DNA from: Patiria pectinifera
Lineage: Eukaryota; Echinodermata; Asteroidea; Valvatida; Asterinidae
Reading direction: 5' to 3'
Assembly: GCA_029964075.1 (NCBI GenBank)
Contig: CM057135.1
Span: 29,067,366 to 29,131,365 of the forward strand
DNA: 64,000 nucleotides
The notes under the pieces: generated by a model
Database searches by the model: none
What the model saw: only the letters and a program-made list of their open reading frames with translations
Told to the model about the DNA's origin: nothing
Made by a program: the position numbers and the translations under genes
Part shown: one piece after another, positions 9,560 through 19,011 of the stretch
How positions within the stretch are numbered: position 1 is the first letter of the stretch
Layout of the letters: the number at the start of each line of letters is the position of its first letter

Positions 9560-12055
9560 ATGGCGTCGTCCATGTCGTCGGAAGCAAGTACCGAGTCCGA
9601 GACCGCAGCGGAGACAGAAGGTGAAAATGCTCCAAAATCATCAGTTCAGTGTCTCATGCACTTTCCGACTGGAAAGGGTGAAGTGCAGTTATTTACGGAG
9701 CACAGCTGGTCACGTTTCCTTGAGTATACCGACGTCTGGAAGGCCTTCACAAAAGGACCGCAAGCCGAGATAGCAAGGGCCAAGCCAAGGCAGTTCATCG
9801 CCAAAACATGCGCCACGTCAGCCGGCGCAAGTGTTGCTACGGATCAGCATGATCAGCCCGTCAGTATGCGGTCACGATCCTAGAGAATGCCGGTCATCAT
9901 CGGTGAGATACAAATCGTACACTTCCCTTCACTTCGAGATTGTGTAATATAAATGTCTAGTAAAAAAGTTACAACGCCACGTTCACGGGTCTAGTCCATG
10001 ACCAGATGACTTGACTATTTTATGATCATGATGATCGAGATAAAATAAGGGCAAGGGCATTAAGGGGGGGGGGGGCTCTGAAAATTCATGGCATAGGGGG
10101 GCCTGCATGCACAGTACGTGTAGATTTTTATGCCTTCCTAAAACTACTAAAGCCCCTGTCATCATGGTCATACTACGTGGAGCCTCCTTTGCGTATCCTA
10201 ATTCCTTATGAGTTCCTTGTCAAAATTTTTCAATACGCAGCCGTACGCTCAAAACGTCAATTTTTTTTGGATTACTTTGACTTATGTGCGACGCACATGT
10301 AGCGTACAAGTAACGAATTCAGCCCATCCATTGCGTATGAGACGCGTATGTGTTGCGTATGCAGTGCACAACGTTATTTTTTGGGCTGCGAATAGGTCAG
10401 TATGCAGTGCGCATGCCGAGCGTATTCCGGACGCACCCGACTTATGCCGACCGCATGCTTGACGCACTTCTGAGCGTATTCCCGCCATATTTCCGCCGCT
10501 CGCCGTCCAGCGTGCGTTGCATCTGCGCTGCAAGTACGCTATGTATAGGTCCAATACAGGCGGCTCATATGCAGACGGGGTGCGTCACGAACACATAGCG
10601 TACTCATAACGCACTCGACCGATGCAGGACCGATGCGCTGCGTATTTATAACTTATGACCTGCGTAACAGCGTATGCAGCGTAGTTTTGTGCATGCCCAA
10701 AACTATCCTGTGTACTGGGCCGTACCATGCGTATATATGCGTACATAAAACCTACACAAAACGATAGAGATGCATATGAGGTGCGTATTGTGCGTACGAC
10801 TGCGTATGAAAAAAATGTCAATGCGCAACTCATAAGGAATTAGGATACGCAGAAGTGTGACAGGGCCCTTAAATGCAGTCAGTGATTGTGTATAAACGTT
10901 AGTGAACATGTTCTGATGTTAGTACCTTGCAATTGTGTAGTCATGGTAGGCCTATTGGTCATGTTGGTACTATGTAAATGTAAACCTCCACATTTTCTTT
11001 CTGTATAGGTCATGCTACAGTCAGTACACTGACAAGTCCAAGGTGAAGAGAGCAGTTCAAGCCCAGCAAAAAGAGAAGTCTAAAGTTGCAGGTACATTTT
11101 ATTTGTATAGAAACTGCTGCTTCCATTTCTATTCATTAACAAATTTGGTAACCTTCATGAAAAAAAAAAACTGCAGGGGGAGGATGGTGTGATAAACTTA
11201 TACAAGTATATTTGTGAGGTGCTGTTGATAATCTCCCTCCCCAGTATTTATCTGATGTCTGTAACTAAGTTACACTGGAAAACTGTTGTCATATAGTTCA
11301 GTTCACCCAGTGTCCATGTGAAATGTATTTTGTTTACGAAAAGACAGTCCAAAGAGTTTAATGTATCTTTTGAAAGCTATAAAAACGCAATGTACGTGTA
11401 ACGTAGGAAGGAAAGGGAGTCCACCTGGGCTAGTGTACCATCCACAAATATATACATGGCCATGTACATGCACTTGTGTATACCAGTATTAGGCCCAAGA
11501 ACTGATAACTTTCTTTCCATTTATTTGTAATTTCAAAGAAGGGGAAAGTTTTAATGTATACTGTTGTTTACCCTCCCCAACCGACACCCCCCCCCCAAAG
11601 ATAATCTCACAAATTTAAGGAAGAAACATGACATATACCCTCCTGATTTTGTTTCTTTGAGAGCAACACAACATTTTCATTGAAAAAAATGGCCTTATTT
11701 CAATAAATACAACCAAATAAATGTTAATTACATGTAAACAGTTGAATAAGATTGTATTTTCTGTTTCTCTACTGTATTCTAGAAACTGAAACAGCCAAAA
11801 AGGTTCCCCACCCCCCTATGAAAACGAGAAGACTCCGCTCAGCCACGCAAACGGTTTCCAAGACTGCAGCAAGATCACAACATGTTTTTCCCAAACAGTG
11901 CATCCTTTGCAGGAAGGAGAAGTGTGTGACCTGCCGAGTCACAAGGAAGAGGGGCAAGAACCCTGGTCACATGTACTACCCTACAGGCTGAAAGATTGCT
12001 ACAGGCGGCGGAAGACAACAACAATGAAGAACTTCTTATGCACATTGTCAAATCC
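9560..12055 (+). pseudogene. spliced Cys/His-rich hypothetical gene with two frame breaks
   Basis: Inferred exons are 9560-9902, 11009-11091 and 11783 to about 12,055, with GT-AG borders. Exon 1 opens in CAACATGGCG context and encodes an acidic Ser/Glu-rich start, then SWSRFLEYTDVWKAF. Its frame ends in a stop at 9881-9883, but a second frame carries SARQYAVTILENAGHHR up to the donor and joins in phase to exon 2 (SCYSQYTDKSKVKRAVQ). The joined GHHRSCY is a Cys/His motif. Exon 3 continues in phase with CILCRKEKCVTC and stops at 11,989, whereas another frame from about 11,960 reads TCTTLQAERLLQAAEDNN and seems to be the real continuation. Two frame breaks suggest a decayed gene; sequence errors are the alternative. 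The pattern resembles multicopy Cys/His proteins of invertebrate genomes that I cannot name. Function unknown. Confidence 0.5.
10151..10869. mobile_element. 719-bp Harbinger-like MITE, GCGTAT-rich, TAA TSD
   Basis: The outer ends are AGCCCCTGTCA (10151) and TGACAGGGCCCT (to 10869). A second inner inverted block, GCGTATCCTAATTCCTTATG, occurs at 10,191-10,210 and as its reverse complement near 10,830-10,853. TAA flanks both sides (10148-10150 and 10870-10872), the duplication expected for PIF/Harbinger. The interior is packed with GCGTA/TACGC-type motifs in both orientations. It lies inside intron 1 of the Cys/His gene; without it that intron would be about 385 bp. Confidence 0.7.
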
Positions 12056-13245
12056 AAAATGGATGTGCTCAGAATTGTTTCAGTGCATTTGTGTAATTGC
12101 TCTTATTGTTTCTTGTATTTGACACTTATACATGTACTGTAATTGCAGAAATTCAACTGAGGAAGTGCCATTGCATTGGTGTGGTCAGAATAATTGATAT
12201 CTGTGAAAACACATTTGTGTTTGTTTACAAACTGGCATTTAGAAAACTTATTTTTGTTTTAATTTCTTTTTCATGAAGGCTGTTAACCAAATTGGCAAAA
12301 AGATACATGTAACACTGCATAAGGTGTGTTTGAAGTTGTATTAAACCCTTATGAATGTTTGATGTGGTGTATATTGGGATTTGGGGAATGGATAGGGCCA
12401 AAAAGGAAATAATTGGTTGTATCGTAATTTAAAACAGAAGTTCAAGAAACAAATGTATACTAGATGGTTTTGAATCTAAGTTTTTACTTAAAGTGGAATG
12501 CCTGCACACCTTAAACAACTTTTGTAAAGTTATCTGCTACTGGAAGCTGTTCTTTTGGGGCTCTTTCTTCTGGGGAGGATCTTTGTCATTTAATTTGGAA
12601 TACATGAACTCATCCTGTTTGAGGTACCTGCCGTCTTTACTCAAATTGTTCATTCAAGAAAACAACACTAACTGATTAAGATTTTTCCATCTGTGTATTT
12701 CTTTTGGCTGAATGCAGTATGTCATGTACAGCACATCCAAGTTGGAATAAAAAAAGTTATAGAAACAGTATTTGGATCGTATTTGTTATTTATTGTTTCA
12801 AATCGTTCTTATCAAATTTAATCTAAATTTAAATCAATTTAAGTATGACACCTGCCCCATTTTAATGATGATCATGCGTTTCAGCTAACTAGCAGCCATT
12901 TAGAGAAGATTGACTGATTTACAGTTTTTGTGGGATATCATAACGAAGCAACTTGCAAGTTCTGGGGCTCATGGGTTTTACACATTCTTTCATAAAGGCT
13001 TGTCATTTACAAGATATTTTATAATATAAGGAACTCCCTGGTTATTTCAAATTTAATTTAACTGTAATAAGCATCTTGCTTTAGAAATAATTACAAATAA
13101 AAAGGCTAGAATCTAACATTAAACAAATGTTCAGCAAGACGGGCGAACCCGCCTCGCGCGCGCATGCATTGCGTGTAACATGTATATTTGCTGTGTCAAA
13201 AGAGGGCGCTATTTCTTTCTTTTTTCTCATGCGCAATTCGTGCGT
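12056..13245 (+). other. 3' part of the TIR-bounded element, no coding exon seen
   Basis: AT-rich sequence with GGAATAAAAAAAG near 12,744 as a possible poly(A) signal for the Cys/His transcript. No further exon of that gene and no transposase-like frame was recognised. Confidence 0.4.
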
Positions 13246-13698
13246 GTTTTTGTCGTAGAATTTCTCATTCCCAAACAATTCGTGGACCGGGGAACAACGT
13301 TTTTCTGATATGGTACACCATAATCTACATATCTGGCAAGTTTTATAAAATTCGGTGAACCAGATCGCCTATCTCGAAAACTAAAGCGTTTTCGGGCTCT
13401 CGTCCCACGGACTTACTGTGTGTGGCTGGACTGCACATGAGGTGCCCGGCTTATACTCCGCCGGTGTTGAATGCGCTTTTAATACCGTTACACCGTGCAG
13501 TACTTGTTATGGAGATTGCTGTACGCACAAAGAGTGTCGTATTGTTGAATATTGACAATAACACCACACAATTCAAGGACGCACCCTGGTCGTACCCAGC
13601 ACTGTCGCACAAAATCCTGCCCGGATAATGTTTTGTCATTGCTATGCTGGAGCCGGTTTGGTCAAATTCAGTGTTCAGTTGCCTGATCTGTAGTAATC

Positions 13699-13756
13699 AT
13701 GGACGCGATAACTCGCGCGGAGTACACGCCCGTCCCACCTTATTTTGCTGCATCAG
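13699..13756 (+). CDS. possible first coding exon of the SLC13 gene (20-residue extension)
   Basis: ATG at 13699 opens 19 codons (MDAITRAEYTPVPPYFAAS) ending with one spare G before a strong donor, CAG|GTACGT. The 3' splice site at 19,007-19,009 leaves two bases (AG) before the ATG at 19,012, so the phases fit (G+AG = Glu) and the frame continues into the SLC13 protein. The proline-rich character matches the start of that protein. A fit by chance has odds of about one in three. The alternative is an unrelated orphan exon, with SLC13 starting at 19,012. Confidence 0.35.
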
Positions 13757-13981
13757 GTACGTAGGTTGTTAAAATGGGGTGGGACAAGAAAGGAACGATC
13801 AACCTATTTCACCATACCTCTCTGTAATCCAGAACAAACTCTGCTCGGGGTCTCGGAAATATCGATTTTTGTCTATTCTTCCAATCCGTGAGGGGCCCCA
13901 GTACTTCGGTGCTGGATGGAGTACCTATTGTTCACCAAGGGCGTCTGCTCAATCGCTTTTCAAGAAGTGGGTGGGGACAGG

Positions 13982-14065
13982 GAATCTAGACGTTCTGTGA
14001 TGCAATGTGAGGCAATTTCTGACCACTTTAACCAATTTTGTTTTGAGCAAAATATCATAACATGT
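13982..14065 (+). repeat. fragment of the hAT-like MITE interior
   Basis: GAATCTAGACGTTCTGTG and GAGGCAATTTCTGACCACTT match the interior of the 519-839 element in the same orientation. Terminal repeats are not clearly preserved, so this is a third, decayed copy. Confidence 0.6.
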
Positions 14066-14389
14066 TGTTCAAGCGAAAATGTAGCCGACTGCCGCAGTAA
14101 GGAATGTGGTCTTGGCCCAGGACACCAACCCAGGCAGCCCAAAAACATCAACGGTAGAGGGCGCAATCAACGAGACGAAGTTACCGTCACGCGCCAATGG
14201 GCTCCGTGCGCCAACAAAGAGGGCGCCCTTTTACCTAGCAACGACGGGCGGGATATTTAGCTGGTTGACGCGCAAGTTCTATATCTATGGGGATTACTAT
14301 GTACACGCAGTGGTACGGCCCCGCGTCGCGGCAAAATCAACCCTTTCCCATGGGTACGAGGGTAGCAGACCAGTAAATAAACTTCCATA

Positions 14390-14835
14390 GACCTTAATGG
14401 TAAATGCTCCCACTTCAAAAATTCGGGAAAAATACTCACAACTCTCCAAGGTGTTCGAGACACACATCAAATTAAAGCTTATTTCATCAGCTTTCATTTT
14501 CTTTTCAATTTTTGGGGGGGTCAACTGATGACTTTTAGGAGAAATTTCCATCTGAAGATGATCACCCCTGAAAATAGTCCTGAAGCCCATCGCCATTTTG
14601 AAAAACGATGCCTACACTCCATTGCAAAGTAGCGCGCTTTTAGGGTCCAAATTACATCAAAATTACACAGAACTGCAAGCTCCAACTCCTGTGCACGGTT
14701 TCCACCCATATTTTTTACAAACCCTCAAGTTCATGGCCCACAGCATGCTCAAATACCGAAGATTTTGAGGGCATGCAAATCGTGATTTGGCCGGCGCAGG
14801 CAATTTCGGACCGATTTACTGGTCTGCACCCCGAG
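14390..14835 (+). repeat. dispersed repeat, copy 2 (partner at 2,389-2,865)
   Basis: Collinear with copy 1, with the anchors listed there. The presence of two diverged copies 12 kb apart indicates an interspersed repeat and not a segmental duplication. Confidence 0.65.
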
Positions 14836-15093
14836 ATCTTGCTGCGCCATGTTGTTTCCCATCATGCCTTGCGCGATCTCAACCCCTAGCAAGATGGCGT
14901 CGGTCGGTCACCCCCAACTGTTCCTTCTTTGCCGGTGAGGGGGTACTTGTGAACGGAGCGGATAGAAGCGGTTGCAGCTACTTCGGGCCGTGAGTTATTT
15001 GCAGCCAGGGCCAAGTACTTCAGACGCGGCCTGAATTAGCAATGGCATTCCGTTGAGCATCGGACACTTTTGATTCGGTTTAATAGCACAATG

Positions 15094-16475
15094 GCGAATA
15101 ATAATAATAATAATAAATAATAAAAGAACATTTGTAAAGCGCCGGTATCCGCCAAAAATAGGCGCTCATGGCGCTCGAGGAGAAAGTCAAGTTAGGATTG
15201 TGTATTGTGAGAGTAAGCTTGTTTGTACAGGTGAGATTTTATGTTTGTCTTAAATGTTGTGATGGATGGAGATGATTTGATAGCCAGAGGGAGTTGGTTC
15301 CACACTCGGGTTGACGCTGCAGCAAAGGATCTGTCACCCCATAGAGTGGAGGTCCTGGGCTCGTGAAGCATCATGAGCTCACTGGAGCGGAGTCCCGTGC
15401 GTGCTGTTGAGTACGGGTGGATGAGGTTGATGAGATACTCAGGGGCATTGTTGTGGAGGATTTTGTATACGAATAGGCCCAGTTTGTATTTAATTCTGTA
15501 TGATACTGGAAGCCAGTGGAGATCTGCTAGTACAGGAGTGATGTGAGAATGTTTACTAGTGAGAGAGATTAGTCTGGCACTGATGTTTTGTAGTCGCTGC
15601 AAACGGTTAAGTTGATTTAGGTTAATGCCATACAATAGTGAATTGCCCATGTCAATTTTGGATGTGATGAAAGCGTGAACAAGTATTTCAGTTGTGTGTT
15701 TGTCAAGATATTTTCGTATGTGTCCGATGTTACGGATCGACATGCAGACTGATCTAGAGATTGATGTAAGGTGAGGTTCCATGGATAGAGATGAATCAAA
15801 GATAATACCAAGATTTCTGACTTGATTTGATGGCATGATGGTTGAATCACCAACCCTTATGGATGGAACATGAACTTTGCACGATTGCTGCTTTGAACCT
15901 ATGATGATAAATTCGGTCTTTTCATCGTTGAATTTGAGCCAGTTGTGAGTCATCCAAGAACGTACGTCATCAATGCATGTTTCCATCTGCTGGATTGCTG
16001 AATCAACCTTGTGTTGTTGAGGGTCTACTGACACATATAATTGGGTATCATCTGCATAACAATGATAGGATAGACCATGCTTTCGAATGATTTCACCAAG
16101 TGGCATTGTATACAGAGAGAACAAGACGGGCCCTAGGACTGATCCTTGAGGTAGCCCAAAATCAAGAGAGACAGTAGATGAACTTGAATCATTGACCCGG
16201 ACAAATTGAGATCGATCATTAAGGTATGATTTAAACCAGTCTAATGCAACTCCATCTATCCCAATACGAGTGTTGAGGCGGCTGAATAATGTGGGATGGT
16301 CAACTGTATCAAAAGCTGCTGATAAGTCGAGCAACACGAGCACTGATATCTTGCGCTTGTCCATAGCCTGCAACAGGTCATTTTGGATTTTGAGGGTGGC
16401 AGACTCGACGCTGTGATTAGCACGGAAGGCAGATTGATGCGGGTCGTGTAGATTGTTCTCAATTAAAAAAATCAC
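15094..16475 (-). mobile_element. 5'-truncated L2/CR1-clade LINE with open reverse transcriptase frame
   Basis: The minus-strand frame is open from about 16,472 down to the stop at 15,192 (about 425 residues). It shows, in order, HQSAFRANHSVESA, motif A AFDTVDH, motif B GLPQGSVLGPVLFSLY, the catalytic YADDTQLY, NWLKFNDEKTEF and a C-terminal region with LHWLPVSYRIKYK and DRSFAAASTRVWNQLP. This organisation belongs to non-LTR elements of the L2/CR1 group. The 3' UTR is about 70 nt, contains GCGCTTTACAAATG and ends in an (ATT)n-type tail at 15,100-15,122, as L2 elements do. The endonuclease and N-terminal RT are missing (5' truncation). No internal stop suggests a fairly recent insertion. The nominal frame extends to 16,610, but the part beyond 16,475 is flanking DNA. 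Confidence 0.88.
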
Positions 16476-16479
16476 TGGG

Positions 16480-16985
16480 GGCTCAGGTTCGCTCGTACCC
16501 CCGCCCTGCAAACAGGGCGCTGGGAACACGCTGATGAGCTTCACCGTATCTTGTGAAGGAAAAGGGGTTGGTATTCTGGGTAATTTATCATGACCTATGT
16601 AGAAAGACATCTGGCTGTGTAGCTGTTTAAAGACCGCAGTTAGCTAATGCGCACAAAATTAATGCTATCAGAAAACCTCATAGAAATGTACACATTCCAT
16701 ACCGGATGTAATTTCTTGTTCATTGCGGACCATGCTCAGACAGTGAGTGTCGCATATTATGCAATTTGACCCTCCGTAAATTCAAAACAGGGCCTGAGCA
16801 AGTGACGGGAATTAAAAATTTACAAAACAGATGAGTTTTACAGATTTTCCTACCCTTGCAGGGTCGTGGCCGTGATGACTTGCACGTCACAGGTCACGCA
16901 AAATCTATCCAATCAGAGCTTAAATTCATCAGCGTATCTCAGCGTCCTGTTTGTAGGGCGGGGATAAGGGGGCTGGTAGCATCTC
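16480..16985. mobile_element. inverted-repeat element abutting the LINE
   Basis: CCCCGCCCTGCAAACAGG...CGCTGATGAGCTT near 16,498-16,545 is mirrored by 16,920-16,966 as an approximate reverse complement (about 45 bp, near 80 percent identity by eye). The interior is unrelated to the arms. It is a MITE-like structure whose left edge coincides with the truncated 5' end of the LINE. Confidence 0.5.
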
Positions 16986-17262
16986 CATTATGGAGCGCTG
17001 TTCAAACCGGACGATCAGGACATATCGCCAATAATATTATTGCCGACGTTCGCGTGAAATTCGCAAAAGGACACTCGTAAAAGCCCGCTGGTAAAAAAGA
17101 GCACTTTTTTTTTAGAGGGCACTCTTTACGGGGGTGGGTGGAGTCTTTAAAAAATATTGGGTGGGGGGGGGGGTTAACACAACACCCCCCCTCTGGCTAC
17201 GAAACTGAGCTAACGGTAAGCAAATGTAAGGGCGCCCTCACGAAAATGACGTCGAAAAATGA

Positions 17263-17970
17263 TGGTCTGGTTCCCAGACCAAAAGATTCTGACTATTCCT
17301 GATGAATCTAAGGTCAGGCAGCCTCCGTGGCTAAAAATAAACATGACGACATTGATGGCCCTTTTTCAAAGCTCGGCTTCGTTTCCGATTTCGCTTTATC
17401 ACTTTTAGCCTTTAATGCTTTGATCAAATTTGTAAATAAATCACTTGCTTCGTAATATCATACAGTTATGATAATACAGTTTGATATGTTCCTGTAAGAT
17501 AGCATTGACTAATGTTGATCTGGAATCTTCAAAATTAGGCACCCAAATAGCACTGTTAGCTGGCAGAGCCGAATGAAGACCGAGTTTTGGAAAATCTCAG
17601 TAACGGTCGTCAAATTCAAAATTGTACACAGCAAAAATCGCCCATACGATCCGAGTATATTTTATGCACAAAATCGTCGTTGAATTTTAAGCTTTCTAAA
17701 TGAAAGCAATGAATATTAATTATCAACTCATTAAAAAAAATTAATAGGCAATTAGCAGTTAATTAAACCTATATTATATTCGGAAATACTCAGGCGCTAT
17801 CCGATTGTCGACGAAATGAATTCGGCAAACTTCGGAAATTTTCGGAAAAAGGAGGAATTCCTCCCGTTTTAGTCACGTGACGTAAATTGTAATACAATGT
17901 ATTACCGAAGGCTACCGGACCTAAGATTAATCGGGAATAGTCAGAATCTTTGGGTCTGGGAACCAGACTA
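17263..17970. mobile_element. 708-bp MITE with perfect 9-bp TSD (Mutator-like?)
   Basis: The left TIR is TGGTCTGGTTCCCAGACC, extending through AAAGATTCTGACTATTCC. The right end is its near-exact reverse complement, giving about 50-bp TIRs that contain a small internal palindrome. The element is flanked by the perfect 9-bp direct repeat GAAAAATGA at 17254-17262 and 17971-17979. A 9-bp duplication is characteristic of Mutator-like elements. The AT-rich interior has no coding capacity. Confidence 0.78.
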
Positions 17971-17986
17971 GAAAAATGAGTCACTC

Positions 17987-18145
17987 AATGGGAGACTTTT
18001 GAGACGTTGGTGGCAGCAAACATACCGGTCCTTTTTCCATTGTTTGCGTCATATTGAGCATGCGCGCTTTGGCTTAAACATGACGTAAACAATTGAAAAA
18101 GGACCGGTATGTTTGCTGCCACCAACGACTCAAAAGTCTCCCATT
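17987..18145. mobile_element. foldback element, 65-bp near-perfect arms
   Basis: The arm 17987-18052 (starting AATGGGAGACTTTTGAG) and the arm 18080-18145 (ending CTCAAAAGTCTCCCATT) are reverse complements with only a few mismatches. They enclose a 27-base loop containing GAGCATGCGCGC. Transcribed, it would form a long hairpin. A related half-element occurs at 48,085-48,150. Confidence 0.75.
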
Positions 18146-19009
18146 AAATAAATGTGAACACCCATTGTAATTTGTATGGGAGTTGCGCGTCACGAGGGTT
18201 ACGCACCCAATGTTGGTATCACGCCACTACTATTCGCTTTGACAGGCACTGCCCTTGTTGGTCGATAAATAAAAGGTGAGACATAAAGTTGGACCTTGAT
18301 AATAGAGTTGGGTTCCTATGTCAATGGTTGGACTGGCAACTTGTGGTGTGTATATTTCCGATTACCATCGACATAGTTACGGGTGTAGGGTTAGGAATTA
18401 CTCTGCAAGGTTTGCAAGTTGTACCGTGAACGAGACGAGGACCACACTGAACCGGGTACGCTCAGTCAGCCGGATTCTCGCGCCATTTGAACTCGGCACA
18501 TCTGATATTCCTGTTTGAGTTTCCGGTGGCTTCCCTCACCATTTCTCTCGACAGTAGCTCACAATAGGTTTGTACTTCTTTATTTTGTATTATGGCCTTG
18601 AACTTTATATCCGGGAAATATTTGTTTTTGGTACACTGCCGTCATTACCCACCGTAAGGTATTTCATTGATATATGTTATCAATCCGAAAGACACGCTGA
18701 AGCTTTGCCCGAGATAGAACAGTGATTTGCATCGAATGCCGCTCCAGAAACCACAGACAAGTTTGTGCCGTTATTTACTTGTATAAATGGATAATTCTTG
18801 AACTATCAAGATGCATTCGTCACCATTAAAAATCTGCAAATTCGCATGCGATTCTTTTTTTCAGTGAGAGGGATCATTATGGCAAATCTGTAACACTTGC
18901 TGCGTTTTCGTATGTTTAATATTTGCAGAAGATTGAAGTCATGTCAAAATGTTGTAAGGTGAATTTCGTCAGTGTTTGTTAAACTGAGTTTCTTGTCATG
19001 TTGTTGTAG
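18146..19009 (+). promoter_or_regulatory. possible promoter/5' UTR region of SLC13
   Basis: About 860 bp before the exon that contains ATG 19,012. A splice acceptor (TTGTTGTAG) ends at 19,009, so any transcript starting here needs a 5' exon in this stretch or further upstream (see 13699-13756). No core promoter element can be assigned with confidence. Confidence 0.3.
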
Positions 19010-19011
19010 AG

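Larger units (their letters stand above)
9246..13413 (+). mobile_element. 4.2-kb TIR-bounded element carrying the Cys/His gene (inferred decayed DNA transposon)
   Basis: The left boundary reads AGTCCGTGGGACGAG from 9246. The right boundary is its exact reverse complement ending at 13,413. Similarity continues inward in blocks: GCGATCTGGTT and CCGAATTTT, and further in a diverged TTCCC...TTTGGGA block. This gives diverged inverted repeats of roughly 150 bp. Between them lie the frame-broken Cys/His gene, a nested Harbinger-like MITE (10151-10869) and a poly(A) signal near 12,746. No transposase core was recognised, so calling it a transposon rests on structure. Flanks CTGTA and CTGTG could be a weak duplication. 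Confidence 0.5.

Noticed and set aside
16476-16610. N-terminal extension of the reverse transcriptase frame
   Set aside because: The residues before about 16,475 do not resemble LINE RT and come from the adjacent inverted-repeat element; the frame is open by chance.
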